Shown here: positions 49,601-60,931 of the stretch, piece by piece | Layout of the letters: each line of letters begins with the position of its first letter | Position numbering within the stretch: position 1 is the stretch's first letter | Source: Lumnitzera littorea | Taxonomy: Eukaryota; Streptophyta; Magnoliopsida; Myrtales; Combretaceae | DNA: 64,000 nucleotides | Assembly: GCA_024138015.1 (NCBI GenBank) | Contig: JAMXBB010000003.1 | Location: forward strand, 11,626,341 to 11,690,340 | Direction: 5' to 3' | Notes under the pieces: model-generated | What the model was told of the DNA's origin: nothing | Databases searched by the model: none | Seen by the model: only the letters and a program-made list of their open reading frames with translations | Position numbers and translations under genes: made by a program

Positions 49601-51009
49601 CCCTTTTATGTTGTAACTATTTAACAGCATTTATATAAAAGTATCAATTACACATAAAGGCTCACAATATATATGATTTTCTTATCGTGTTGAAAATATT
49701 TAATCTTTTAAGTATCACCGTTGTATATTATGTTGTGTCGTAAACATTAATGCTTTTCAGATTTGGAAAAAAAAAAAAGCATTTCTCTTAAACTATTATT
49801 ATTATTATTTTAAAAATTTATATATTTGCAAAGGGTAGAAGGAGAGAATCGTACTACGAATGAAGCCAATGATTGGAACGAAGAATTTCCCAGGAAAACA
49901 ATACGTGGGAGTGGGAGCCCAAAATTTTTTGTTCCGCCTCTCTCTACTGCTGAAAAGATAAATCCAACGTGACAATGCCCAATGGTAGGCGGCCCCGTCT
50001 TCTCACTAGCCATTATTAATCACGGGTTGGAATATAATTGGCAATTAGATATTTTATTTATTGGCTAACAAGTTTGCGTGAAAAAAAAAATAATAAAATA
50101 ATAATAATAACTAGTTGAGCTATGAACTAAATCGATTTGGATTGAATGGGATTGTTTCGAATCGAAAATGTGGTTGGATGCAGATTATATGTATTGGTCT
50201 GCAGTTTGGTTTAAGTGGACAAACTGAATTGAACCAGCATCATAGCTACCACTAAAGAATGCCCGTAATGACCCTGTTCCCGATATGTACGGTACCACAT
50301 TGAAGTAGAGAATCCACCAACAAATAAAGCTTACCTACTCCATTGACCTGGCTCACCAGTTCACGGGCCCGAAATGACTTGTGCAAACGGTTCCGAACCT
50401 GACGGTATACCGTGGTTCAAGGAGAAAAAGAAAAATACTTTATTCCGCATAGGTAATGTCACAATTTAATTTAGGTCTAGTTTTTGTATAAATAAATACA
50501 AATTACTTTCGGCCTCTTTAAAATATGGGCTTTGATTTTTTTTTTTTTTGAAAGTTTTAAACTTAATTTTTATCGAAAAAGAAAAAATGCTATGGACGGG
50601 CTTATTGTTGTATTAGCCAGAATTGGAAAAACCGGCTGTTCCTTGAACCCGGCCTAACCAATCTTGGTTGGGCTGGGTCAGGGCCCATGCAATTTGTCTA
50701 CCACACAATGCCAGATGGAGGAACAAAGGGCAAAACGATCTTTTTGGGCCTCCAAGCACATAAATGACAAGGGTGCATTTTATGTTTTTTTTTTTTTCTT
50801 TTTCTCATTTTTTTCTTTACCCTTTATTCTCCTCTCCGTGGAGTTCTATAAATTATTTGTTATTTGCTTTGCCGTTATACTTTCAACAAGTTTTTTTATA
50901 TGTTTATCGATCTAAATAGATAATTATCACACAAGTACGATTTGCATAAAAAAATTACACATTTACCATTATTAGATTGCATGTTTAAGATGAGATATTG
51001 GATTTAACA
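43674..51009. other. Repeat-derived or intergenic region
   Basis: No supportable gene over 7.3 kb. Two places look like transcription leaders: 44040-44160, and 46090-46250, where CTATAAATAAAG is followed by a CT-rich leader and AAG|GTAAGC. At 44687-44762 three variants of GCRTCCRRAYGY occur. At 47700-47990 there are faint protein-like pieces (KDDMLNDFYAKLDAW) that recall a copia-type gag, but the frame is not maintained. The stretch 49840-50420 has higher GC and may be unique promoter-like DNA. It may in part be a very old LTR element, but I could not pair any LTRs. Confidence 0.4.
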
Positions 51010-51631
51010 TGTATAGAGAGCTAAATTTGACTCGTTGGTTTTGAGCTCAATAATAACATGGATTTGACTCTTTAAGCTAATGTGACATGGTTTCAAGAAT
51101 TAAGCCCATAAAAATTCGAGATAATTAAGGGAGATTTGGCATGATGGATTTAGAGTAGGGCCCGTTAGATTGGTCCGCCCGATCCAATCTTTCTTAGCTT
51201 GGCTTACATTAATAAAACATAAAACCCCTTATTTAGGCCCAAACCTATAAAAGAAGCCCACCCGATACCATATATAAAAAACTTTAATCCTAGTTATTAA
51301 TCAATATCATGATCCAACAGATCGAATCCACCTATTATCTCCTATAAGTACTCCATTTATTTCCTAATATAGACATGAGACAAATTCCTACTAACGCCAT
51401 TACTCTATTGGAATTCTGTCTTAAAAATCAAAACACACAAATACCTCAAGAATACTACCTCATTCTTCACCTATTGTGGAGTTTGATACCATCGCACTCC
51501 TTCATCTATCACCTAACATGTTAGAGCCTACTAAGACTATTTATACATGCAAGTCAAATTATTTCCTTAGTCTCGTGTAGCGCGACTTATCACACAGTAC
51601 ACATGTGACCTCTTTCAATTTAAACCCCATA
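51010..51631 (+). repeat. 5' LTR of the gag-protease element
   Basis: About 620 bp starting TGTATAGAGAGCTAAATTTG and ending CCCCATA. It has a TATA-like TATATAAAAA at 51271-51280. Compared with the 3' LTR it lacks about 40 bp of CT-rich sequence near 51540. Confidence 0.88.
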
Positions 51632-51639
51632 AATTCTTT

Positions 51640-51657
51640 TGGTGACTCCACTAGGGA
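51640..51657 (+). other. Primer binding site of the gag-protease element
   Basis: TGGTGACTCCACTAGGGA begins with the TGG expected opposite a tRNA CCA end, eight bases after the LTR. It resembles the PBS of the Ogre-like element at 28902. The tRNA was not assigned. Confidence 0.65.
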
Positions 51658-51867
51658 GGAAAGATTTAACATTCATTTCATGGTACCTCCGTGAAGAAGG
51701 CCTACTGCATACCTGTTTTGATTGCTTTTGCGGCTGCATAACAAGGGGCAATTTTTGTGAGTCCCCCCAATGTAATGCAATAATATGTTACACTAGCCTC
51801 CCTACTACTCAATCCCTCGATTACTAGTGAGTAAGATGATCTTAGGGTTAAGGAACAACCTCTTGCA

Positions 51868-53007
51868 ATGGATCCTGTCTCTATATAGCATACCTTGCCT
51901 GAATTAGTAAATCAAGGAAATAAGATGGGAGGCTCATTGTTTTCACGTGTCACTTTACATGTTATGATTGTTGAGTCTATGCACCTTACCCCTATGAATT
52001 CAGCTCTGGTAAATAACTTCACCAACTATGCTCCTGCAAGGCTAGTAAGGACAAAAGCATCTACTTAGAGAGCTTCATTTGTAACTAAAGAGGACTTAGA
52101 TGTGTACATGAAGGAGATAAAATCTATGTCAACCATCTTGGAATTGAAGCTCCCATTTTGTTCACGCATTTCTATCAAGCTATATCTAAATGACTATGTA
52201 AGTTCGAAGTTCATGTTGTTTAATGGGAAAAAGGGGAGCGTTAAGGAACATTTATTGAAATTCATTGAAACCCTAGAGGTCTACAGCTTAGATGACGATC
52301 TGAAGTTGAAGGAATTCTCAAAATCCCTTACAGAAAAAGCTTATATTGGGTATGTCAACCTTCTTTCGGGATCAATTAACTCATGAGGTGGAATGTGCAT
52401 GATGTTTTTGAAAAAATTCTTCTCCATAGAGGAAATGGTGACTCCTATCAACATTGAACCAATTCGTCAGAGGTTCAAGGAGAATCTTATGGATTATATT
52501 GAACAATTCAAAGAGCGTTCTTTAAATATACAAGACATTTGTGATGAGAGGGAACTTGTTAAGATTTGTATTCAAGGGATGTTCTTTGAATATGTAGGTT
52601 ATCTCGAGAACCTATCATTAGCTTCCTTTGTTGCGTTAGTTGAGAATGCGCGAAAGACCAACAATTTGGTGGCTCGGCAAAGGAATAAAGCTGGAAGGTT
52701 CAATAAGCGTGCTTTGTTTGTGAATGCTGCTAAAAGAAAATCACAAAAAGACATGAAAAAACCTAAAAATGATAAGTCCTATGATTCTAAGCTTACATTG
52801 ACATATCCTTGCCCAATGACCAAGGTACATCAAATGTTGGATCAATGGCTATAAGATGGAAATATTAAACTCCCTAGAGTTAAACGCTTACCGATGGATG
52901 AGGAAAAAAGTGAGCTTAAGTTTTGCCGGTTCCATAGGAGTGTAGGCCACCTTACTAAAGATTGTTAGACATTAAAGAAAATGAACGTGTCCATAATGAA
53001 GAATTGA
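51868..53007 (+). pseudogene. gag of the non-autonomous element (broken)
   Basis: A single frame from ATG at 51868 to TGA at 53005-53007 with about five internal stops, close to 380 codons. The capsid-like part contains KGSVKEHLLKFIETLEVYSL, KEFSKSLTEKAYIGYVNLL and then FVALVENARKTNN, matching a plant retrotransposon gag family in which the phrases REFSKSLT and GYLENLSFPSF are common. It continues into MLDQWL*DGNIKLPRV and a decayed knuckle FCRFHRSVGHLTKDC*TLK at about 52920-52974. The reading frame then shifts into the protease region near 52970. Gag would form the particle and bind RNA. Confidence 0.78.
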
Positions 53008-53923
53008 TTATTGAAGATAGTGATGTTCGAAATAATTCACTTCCAACTTACAACACTCGATGTGGTGTTATGAATGTTGTCACTCATGACTTTACAAAGA
53101 TGGAAAGTATAGAAGAACAATCAGTTGAGGCGCACAAATTTAAGCATAGGGAATCTGAGGTCAAGACAAGTAAAGATGACGTCGTCATATTTACCTTGTT
53201 AAAAACTGCCAATGTTAATAATTTCTTTAATCTCATCGGCTTTGATGAGGATGCTCAATTTGAGATAGTGACGATGCTCATGAGGATTGCATAAGGTCAA
53301 TATAAGCAATATCTTATAGGATATCCTATAAAGAGAATGGTTTCAACAAATGAAAATGCAATTATATGTACCAATGTTGACATATGTACAAAGAATCCTA
53401 ATCACAATTGCCCTTTATATGTGGAAAGCATACGCAATGGCTATCCTATTAAGAAGACTTTCATTGACAATGAATCTTCACTTAATGTTATGCCAATGTC
53501 TATCTTTGCAGTAGGACTGTAAAGATAGACATTTGATACTTACTAAAACAATCTATCTTATTGAATAGCTTCTATAAATCTTCTATGAAGATGATAGGAT
53601 GCGTTAAAGTAGACTTCAATATTTGACCAATCTACAGCTCTACACGGTTCCATATGGTCGATGCACCTACATCATACCATCTCCTTATAGGAAAGACATG
53701 GATACATGATCACAATATGATACCGTCAACATGGCATCAATGCATGAAGGGTCATTTGGATGAGGAGGATGTCTTTATTCCTGTAACAATAGGCTTGCTT
53801 ACGCACGATGAACTACACCTTACAGAAGCAGCTTTCTTTAATGAACATAAAGAGGTAACATCACAAAATGTAAAAGAGCCTCCTAACACATTGTTACCCA
53901 TAATGGAAAAAGCTTATGTTTGA
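52968..53923 (+). pseudogene. Retropepsin-like protease region with altered active site
   Basis: After a linker rich in Glu, Asp and Lys comes FIDNESSLNVMP (about 53460-53497), the place of the retroviral-type aspartic protease motif D-[STN]-G. Here the Gly is Glu (GGA to GAA would be one transition), which would abolish activity. A frameshift between 53523 and 53654 leads to YHLLIGKTWIHDHNMIPSTW, equivalent to the conserved LLGRPWIH segment. It ends at 53923. Confidence 0.72.
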
Positions 53924-56900
53924 GCATCTAGGAAGAAAATAATGCACGGTTACCGTAGAGATGCAAAAAAACGCAAGCGAACACATAATATTATGGAAAC
54001 CGAAAGTGCTTCAAAAAAATAGGTATGAAAATTACTAGGAGTAAAGGATAACCTTACTAGTCTTCCGTCTTTTCTTTTCTTTTCTTGTTATATGTAAGTG
54101 AAGTGATAGTTAATTCTTATCAATGAAAGAAGTTTCTTTCTCTATCACAAATATTATCTTATAGAACATAATTCTATCTGTTTATATCTCTTTATTGTCA
54201 TTGTTGCTGCTAAGTAAGAGACTTATCTCGTAAGCGCATAAGGCTAATCCCATAGAATAATTTACATCTCATTATGGGGCATTTGGACCCTCTTGATTAT
54301 TTAAAAGAAAAATCGATAACAAACATAGCATCTAGTCTACACATTGTTGCTGCTTGGTAAAGAGCTTTGGCTCCCAAGCATACGATGATGAACTTAGCTT
54401 GGATGTACGACTTGATAAGAGCATTGTCTCTCAAGTGCAAGCAAGTTGCGCCAATCTTGCATATTTATTATGCTACCTAAGTGATCCAAATGTTTCTAGT
54501 AGTCAAGTAGTAAAGACAATCCCATTGATGAGCAAACTAACATATTGACACTACAATTCAAGTAATACCTTAATAAGCCATATTACACAGTTAAGCAATG
54601 GGGAAGACCCTATTGACTAGATGAGAAAGAACTATTAATCCTAGGTAATCAATGCTACTATCGCTGCATATGTCCGATTGAACATTTCTTGAAAGGGATC
54701 TTCTATATATATTATTATTAGCAAGTAAAAAGTCTTGTCTCAATATGAAATGATGTACGAGATCCCTTAGATCACCAAATCTAAGCAGTCTCATGACTAT
54801 GCTCGTTCTATAAGATACCCCTTAGATTGACGAGTCTAAGCAGTCTCGAAGTTATGTAAATCCAAAATTTGAAGTTTATGACTGTTTAATACTAATGTGA
54901 CTAGGTAGAGCCTTTGTTCCCTACTGTATATTGTCATTTTTTTTAAAAAAAAGAGAAGATAATAAGGTAATCTTATTACTTTTCATTAGACAACACACTG
55001 CTTAGTTGATGCATTACTCCTAAGTGCATGAAGTCTTCAAAGAACAAAGTACGCTCAAACTTTAGTGAATGCCTTCTTCAGCAATTACTATCCTTTGTCA
55101 TATTACTATTAATGGATGTTTCTTGTAGTTTATCAAAACTTTACAAGTCACTAAAGGGATCAAAGCAATATCACTCTATTATCTTCCAACATGTTGCTAC
55201 TAAGTGAAGAGCTATCGCTTCTAAGCATATGATAACAAGACATCTTCATAGAAAGTAAGTGGAAGCGCTAAGGAAATAGAAGAACACGAAGGTTAATAAA
55301 TGGATTTCATTACTATCGATTCACCATATTCAATCATAACTTGTGTTTACAAGAAGGACAACATCCACTAGTACAAGTGGTTAACTACAAGTGTACATAA
55401 TTGCTCCTATGCAAACAAAATATCACCATAAAGTTAAATCAATGTAATTCATCGAAGCTATTATCACCTATAAAGATTAAAGGACTGTAGTACAATACTA
55501 GATTCCCAATGATATCATAAACGAATAAGGAACATTAAGACTCATTGATCTATACCATCACTACATGTTTTTGAAAGAAAAGTTATAAATGGATATGATA
55601 TTTGAGGGTGGTTATTCTTGCGTAATTATCACCACTCATGCCACTTGCTTTATATAACAATCATTATGTGTAATGCTCAATGTGGCTCATTCATAGTGTT
55701 CTCTATGTGAGCCAGCTTAGTGCACACATGCGCATGAGACTTGATGCGATGTGTTCATTATGCTTGGTGCATGTGTATTTGGATGCTCATTATGTGCGCG
55801 TGTTTAGAAGGTTCAATGTACCAGTATATGTAACACCTAATGTGCTACACTTGGAAGATTTGATGTGCTCTTTATACAATTTGAAGGACAATAGTAATGG
55901 ATTTTTTCATTACATGACTCTTTTGGATGAGACTACATTGCTCCCTCATATAATCCTTACATATTGAACAACTTAGCATAGTCTTCTTGACATATTTTTT
56001 AGTCTTAAAAAGTGGTAGCAACTAACAAATGTGATTCTTACCGCTTGGGGGAGGAGGAAGAAGTGATCACTTGCGAAGATGAAGAAAAATGAGAAGGTCA
56101 ATAAAATAAACTGCGTTCAATGAATACAACATCAACTTGCACGAGTTAGATAAAATATATATATATATATATGGATGTGCTCGTACTAAAGATATTATGT
56201 TGAATTCAAGTATTCAACTCTCATGTGTACAAAGCTTATGTCTAGATCATGTGTGCTTAACTTGCGAACTCACATTCAGCTCTTGTAAGCTCATGTTCAA
56301 ATTTATATTTTATGTTTAAATGGAGGCTTTAGGCTTAGGTATTTGACTCTCATGTGCTCACGTCTAAGATTCATGTTCAGATCACATGTGATTAGCTTAC
56401 GCTCAATTCTTATGACATTAATCTTGTTATCTACAAAACATGGACAATGAGGAGATATCGGTTTCACATTGAAAGAATAATAATAACGAGGAATTTAATA
56501 TGCTTAGTGATGTGCTTGAGATGCATCCTATGACATGAGATCTGTTTGCTTCAATATATGTTGAGAATATGTATCGAGGTAAAATGAGAATCTTGTTTGG
56601 CAGGTGAAATAATGGAACAAAAGGAGTAGTCTAAGTTGTTATGGCATGAGATGATACAGCAAGGAATATTGCTTAATGTTTCAACTCTTACTACATGTAA
56701 ATGGGTCACTCAAGTAAAGTATATAATGAATGGGATGATTCATGGAGGCTAGTAACTCAACAACTTACTACAGTGCCATTGGTAAATAGTTATTGTTCAA
56801 GAAGAGGGTTGGTCATCTAGTCTTATTTTATCTAACACATTGACTGATAGGTATTGCAACTTGCGCAACTTTGTTAATTCTCCAAGATGATTGTTAATGT

Positions 56901-57890
56901 TAAAAGAAAAACAAGTTCATCAATAACCTTTAGTGATAGCCTCTAGTCATCCTCGACCCAAATTTGTATATATACGTTAGTCCAAATGTGTTATAGATGT
57001 GAGGTACTTTCATGACATTATTATTATCTAATTGGAACATCATTGTTATCTTTAGCACGTAATTTATTGCCACATTTTGTATCAAATGGCAAAGAGAAAA
57101 TTGACATTATTTTAAAATGTAATTGTCTCCCTTATTTTCTCTCTTTCTACTTTTCTCTCTCTCCTCCTTCAAGCACTCTACCTCTCCTTACATAATGTCT
57201 CTCTCCCCATGATCTTGTAATATTCGCCCAACACAGAAAGAAAACTCCCATTCTCATTTCATAAAGTCCTTGCCCTCACGAAGCCTACATAGCCAACATC
57301 TCTCATCATGAAGTCTGAAACACCTGACATCATTCGTCAACAACCTCTCTTTTTCTTAAACACAGGATTTGTCTCTCCCTTTCTAACCTCTTCAAATCTA
57401 TTCATTAAAGCAGCTTGTTAGAGGTTGAAATTTGCTCCTTCTATGCTACCATGATTGTACAAGGTAATGGTAAAGAGGTAGGGTTAGGTTTTGTTGTGTA
57501 GCGAAGTCAGTAGAGAAAGGGGTGTGAATTGGTCTATGTTTTTGGGTTTTGGTCAGTTCACTTCTTAGATAGCTCACTTGTAGTTGCCTACAGCATTCTA
57601 TGAACAGAAGGCCCATACCTAATTATTGTATTGTTGAGGCTGGCATTGCTTGGCCATTGCATTATCACACCATATAAGAAAGATTAGACAAACATTCAAC
57701 AATTGTTTTTAAGTGGTACATATCCTGTCAAAGGTACACAACAAGTTAAGAGCTAGCTTCAATGTTTCACTCCGATGGTGTCTAAACTCCGAGCTATAGT
57801 ATTCAACATCTAGTCTCTTTATGTAGTACTCATTGCAATTTCAGCATTTTAGTTTTATTGTTTTGGAATCAAAATAGTGGGCAGAATAAA
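53924..57890 (+). other. Non-coding interior of the gag-protease element, first part
   Basis: No pol motif was found. At 54195-54240, 54345-54390 and 55188-55233 the same ~45-base phrase recurs in decayed form (GTTGCTGCT..AAGAGCT..CTCCTAAGCATA). At 54759-54797 and 54823-54862 another phrase repeats (CCTTAGAT, then TCTAAGCAGTCTC). At 56208-56270 and 56338-56400 a TCAACTCTCATGTG-type unit repeats about 130 bp apart. This looks like remains of several short repeat families. Confidence 0.5.
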
Positions 57891-58019
57891 ACAATGGAAG
57901 AAGGAAATGATGAAGCAAGAAAATAAAATCAAAAGAGGGTGTGTATAGGCCATAATAAAGTACAATCGAACAAAAAGTGTTTGAGATGTTTTAGAAAAAA
58001 AAATGAAGTTGAAGGAGTA

Positions 58020-58400
58020 TCAAAAGTGGTTGTACAAAGCAACACATAAATTTTATAAAAAAAAGGAAGAAAATAAAATGTAGGAAATGGAGGAAGTGAT
58101 AGATACGAGGAGAAAGAAGAAGAGAGAAGTATGTATGAGAAGGGGTGGATGATAATTAAAAAAGAAAAAAAAGAAGAAGAGTTGAATACATGAATAGGAG
58201 TAGGTATATGAAGGAATTTGAAGAAGTAATGAGAAGTAGTAAATTAAAGAAGGAAGTAGAAAAGAAAAAAATGATGATGAAGGGAAGATTGAAAATTGGG
58301 TGTTTGGGAATGAATGAGAAATGGCTAGAAATATTGGTAGAAAAGAAGAATAAATGATACGAAAGGATATATGAAGATAGCTGGATAAAAAAAAAGCTAA
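58020..58400 (+). repeat. Purine-rich tract in the gag-protease element
   Basis: About 380 bases with strong A+G bias on the plus strand, including many GAAGAAG and GGAGAAAG runs. On the minus strand it gives a long Phe/Ser-rich open frame, which is a by-product of composition. It occupies a position (distal interior, upstream of the 3' LTR) similar to the purine tract of the Ogre-like element. Confidence 0.7.
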
Positions 58401-60286
58401 ATGTATATAAAAGTTGCTTCCATTTGGAGCTAGATGGAAGCTATGCGAAAGTGGCACAGTGAATATGAAGAATTGAAAGCTGTAATGTTCCAAAGGAATT
58501 TGACAAATCCCAATATTTGTAGGAAAAAAAAAAGAGAATATACGAGAATAATAGAAAATGTACCTTAGCATACTTTTCACCTATTATACAGTGACACCTC
58601 ACTCCTTTGTCATGTGCTTATACTAAGATTTGTATTGGTTATTGAAGGCGATGGTTGTCCTATCGGCAACAATAAACATTATGTTATAGGTATTGTGAGA
58701 ATAGAAGTGGCGTTGGTTTGCATTAGATTTGTGTGAAAGAATTCAAAGCTACATAATATAAATATTGTGGAGGTGAAAAAAAGATTTCCAAAGAAGGAAT
58801 GAAATTGGGGTTATATGCTTCAGTATAAATGAAGTATATTTTCTGTATGATTGAAATAGGAAGCCAACGAATTGGACACTTGTACAGCTAACAATGATAG
58901 GAGAGGCAATTTTTCTCTAGGAGTTCCAGTTGTAAAAGGAAGGAGGAATATGCCTTCAAGGATATTCAACTCTTATGCTAAAATGAGTTATCTTAGGGTG
59001 TATTGAAAAAAAAAAAAATCGAAAGCGGCTAATCACAGGGGATGTATTGTTCTTTAAAGGGTGGTTTATAATTTGTTGAATGAATGGGCTTTAAATGTGA
59101 TGGACATTGTGTTTTATTTTATACAATGAATAGGATAAAGAATCATAGGCTTCGTATGAATATTAAGATTTTAAGTCAACTCACATTTATGATGAGGCTA
59201 TTTATTTTATAGCTCATTACTATATATGGACAAATAGCCTTTAAAAAAAAAAAATTTCTATTCATGTAAGGAAGGGAATCAAGCATGCAACTATGGAGTT
59301 AGAAGGAAGAGTTAATTTACAAAAGTATCGTGAGAATTGGTCCTCCATTCCGATTGAAGATACTTTAGCACAACAAATAACGTTGTAGTTGAAAGGAAGA
59401 GATAGCGATATATTCAAATACGATCGAGTAACAATATCATAGAAACGAAAATGTTGCTTGGAAGTATTGTTACGATAGGTCAACTATATGAGAGCTAAAA
59501 AAGAACTCGATACATGAATTGGTCATACGAGGATGTTGTCTAAGAGTAAGTTTACAAATTAAATTGGAGAAATTACTTAGAACACTTAAAATGAAGATGG
59601 CATGCTTATATTGACCAAATAAAAGAGAATTGAGATTATTAACATGGGGTTACTACATGGGGATTGGCTCAGCAAGAGAAATAGTATCAAAGGAGGCAAA
59701 TAAAAGAACAAGATAAACTCGAGCCAAATTTATTCAACAATGAAGAATGCTTCCTTGATACATGGCCTTGGGGGGGTTACATAAGTTTAGTTAGCCAAAG
59801 TGATGCATGGAACTAAATGGTGTTACGAACTTGCACACTAAAGAGGAAAATGAGATGTCATGATAAGTAGTATCCTCAACATAGACAATTATGCTCCGAA
59901 TCAAAAAGCGTGACTAAGTATAGTATGAAAGTGGTTTAATGAATTGCTCATGAAGAAGGATTCATCTATACTGAGGTCTTTCAACACAACTTAATGGGAC
60001 AAATACTTCATGGAGATTAAATCAAAAAGATAAATTAGCTCAAAAATGAATAGCTCAAAGAAGATGAACTTTGGTATTGTTATAGGGGCAATGTACAAGT
60101 CAATCTAGTCAAGACATGACACGTGAATATGACGTGCTGCGAGTTCATGCACTAAGCTAATCTTTAAATGAATTTGGCGATAGCGCAGCTGTTCAATAGT
60201 GCTTATGTGCCAAAGTCAATTGAAAGGCTCATTAGATGCTTAGACCCCTTCGATTTCGTTCAAAGGACTTTGGTCAAGGAATAAAA
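58401..60286 (+). other. Non-coding interior of the gag-protease element, last part
   Basis: No conserved protein motif was seen in six frames. The bases just before the 3' LTR (GGTCAAGGAATAAAA) are only a weak polypurine tract. Confidence 0.45.
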
Positions 60287-60931
60287 TGTAGAGAGCTAAA
60301 TTTGACCCGTAGGTTTCGAGCCCAATAACGATATGGATTTGACTCTTTGGGCTAATGTGATAGGGCTAAAAATTCGGGATGATCAAGGGAGATTTGGCAT
60401 AGTAGGTTTGGAGTAGGGCTCGTTAGATCGGTCCGCCTGATCCAACCTTTCTTAGCTTGGCTTACGCTAATAAAATATAAAGCCCTTTATTTAGGCCTAA
60501 ACTTATAGAAAAAACTTGCTTAATACCATATATAAAAGGTTTCAATCCTAACAATTAATCAATATCATGATTTAATTGATCGAATCCACCTATCTTCTCT
60601 TATAAATATCTCGTACATTTCCTCATTTGCATATGGGACAAATTCTCACTAAAACCGTTACTCTGCTGAAATCCTGTCTCAAAGATCGAAATATGCAAAC
60701 ATCTTAAGAACATTAGTTCATTTTTCACCCATTATAGAGTTTGATGCCATTATATTCCTTCACTTATCACCTAACGTGTTAGAGCCTATTAAGACTTCCT
60801 ACTCTTACTCCTCCTCTCTATTTTACCTCGCTTGATTATTCCATACATGCAAGTCAAATCATTTCCTTAGTTACGTGTAGCGCTACTTATCATGCAGCAT
60901 GCATATGACCTCTTTCAATTCGGACCCTACA
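60287..60931 (+). repeat. 3' LTR of the gag-protease element
   Basis: About 645 bp starting TGTAGAGAGCTAAATTTGAC and ending GGACCCTACA, so it has intact TG...CA ends. A TATA-like box lies at 60529-60537. It has a CT-rich segment near 60796-60840 that is missing from the 5' copy. Confidence 0.88.

Larger units (their letters stand above)
51010..60931 (+). mobile_element. Non-autonomous gypsy-type LTR element with gag and protease only
   Basis: A 9.9 kb element bounded by direct LTRs at 51010-51631 and 60287-60931. The flanking pentamers are TAACA and CAACA, a 5-bp target-site duplication with one change. A PBS follows the 5' LTR. Inside there is a gag gene with a degenerate zinc knuckle (51868-53007) and a retropepsin-like region (52968-53923). 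About 6.3 kb of sequence then follows in which I find no reverse transcriptase, RNase H or integrase motif in any frame. This is the structure of a gag-only (TR-GAG-like) or large-derivative non-autonomous element that would depend on a partner for RT and integrase. All frames are now broken. Confidence 0.8.

Noticed and set aside
55680..55967. A 95-codon open frame tested as a pol remnant
   Set aside because: No RT, RNase H or integrase motif. The composition fits the surrounding short-repeat sequence.
58053..58580. A 175-codon open frame on the minus strand
   Set aside because: It is rich in Phe, Ser, Tyr and Ile because it is the complement of a purine-rich tract. No domain pattern is visible.
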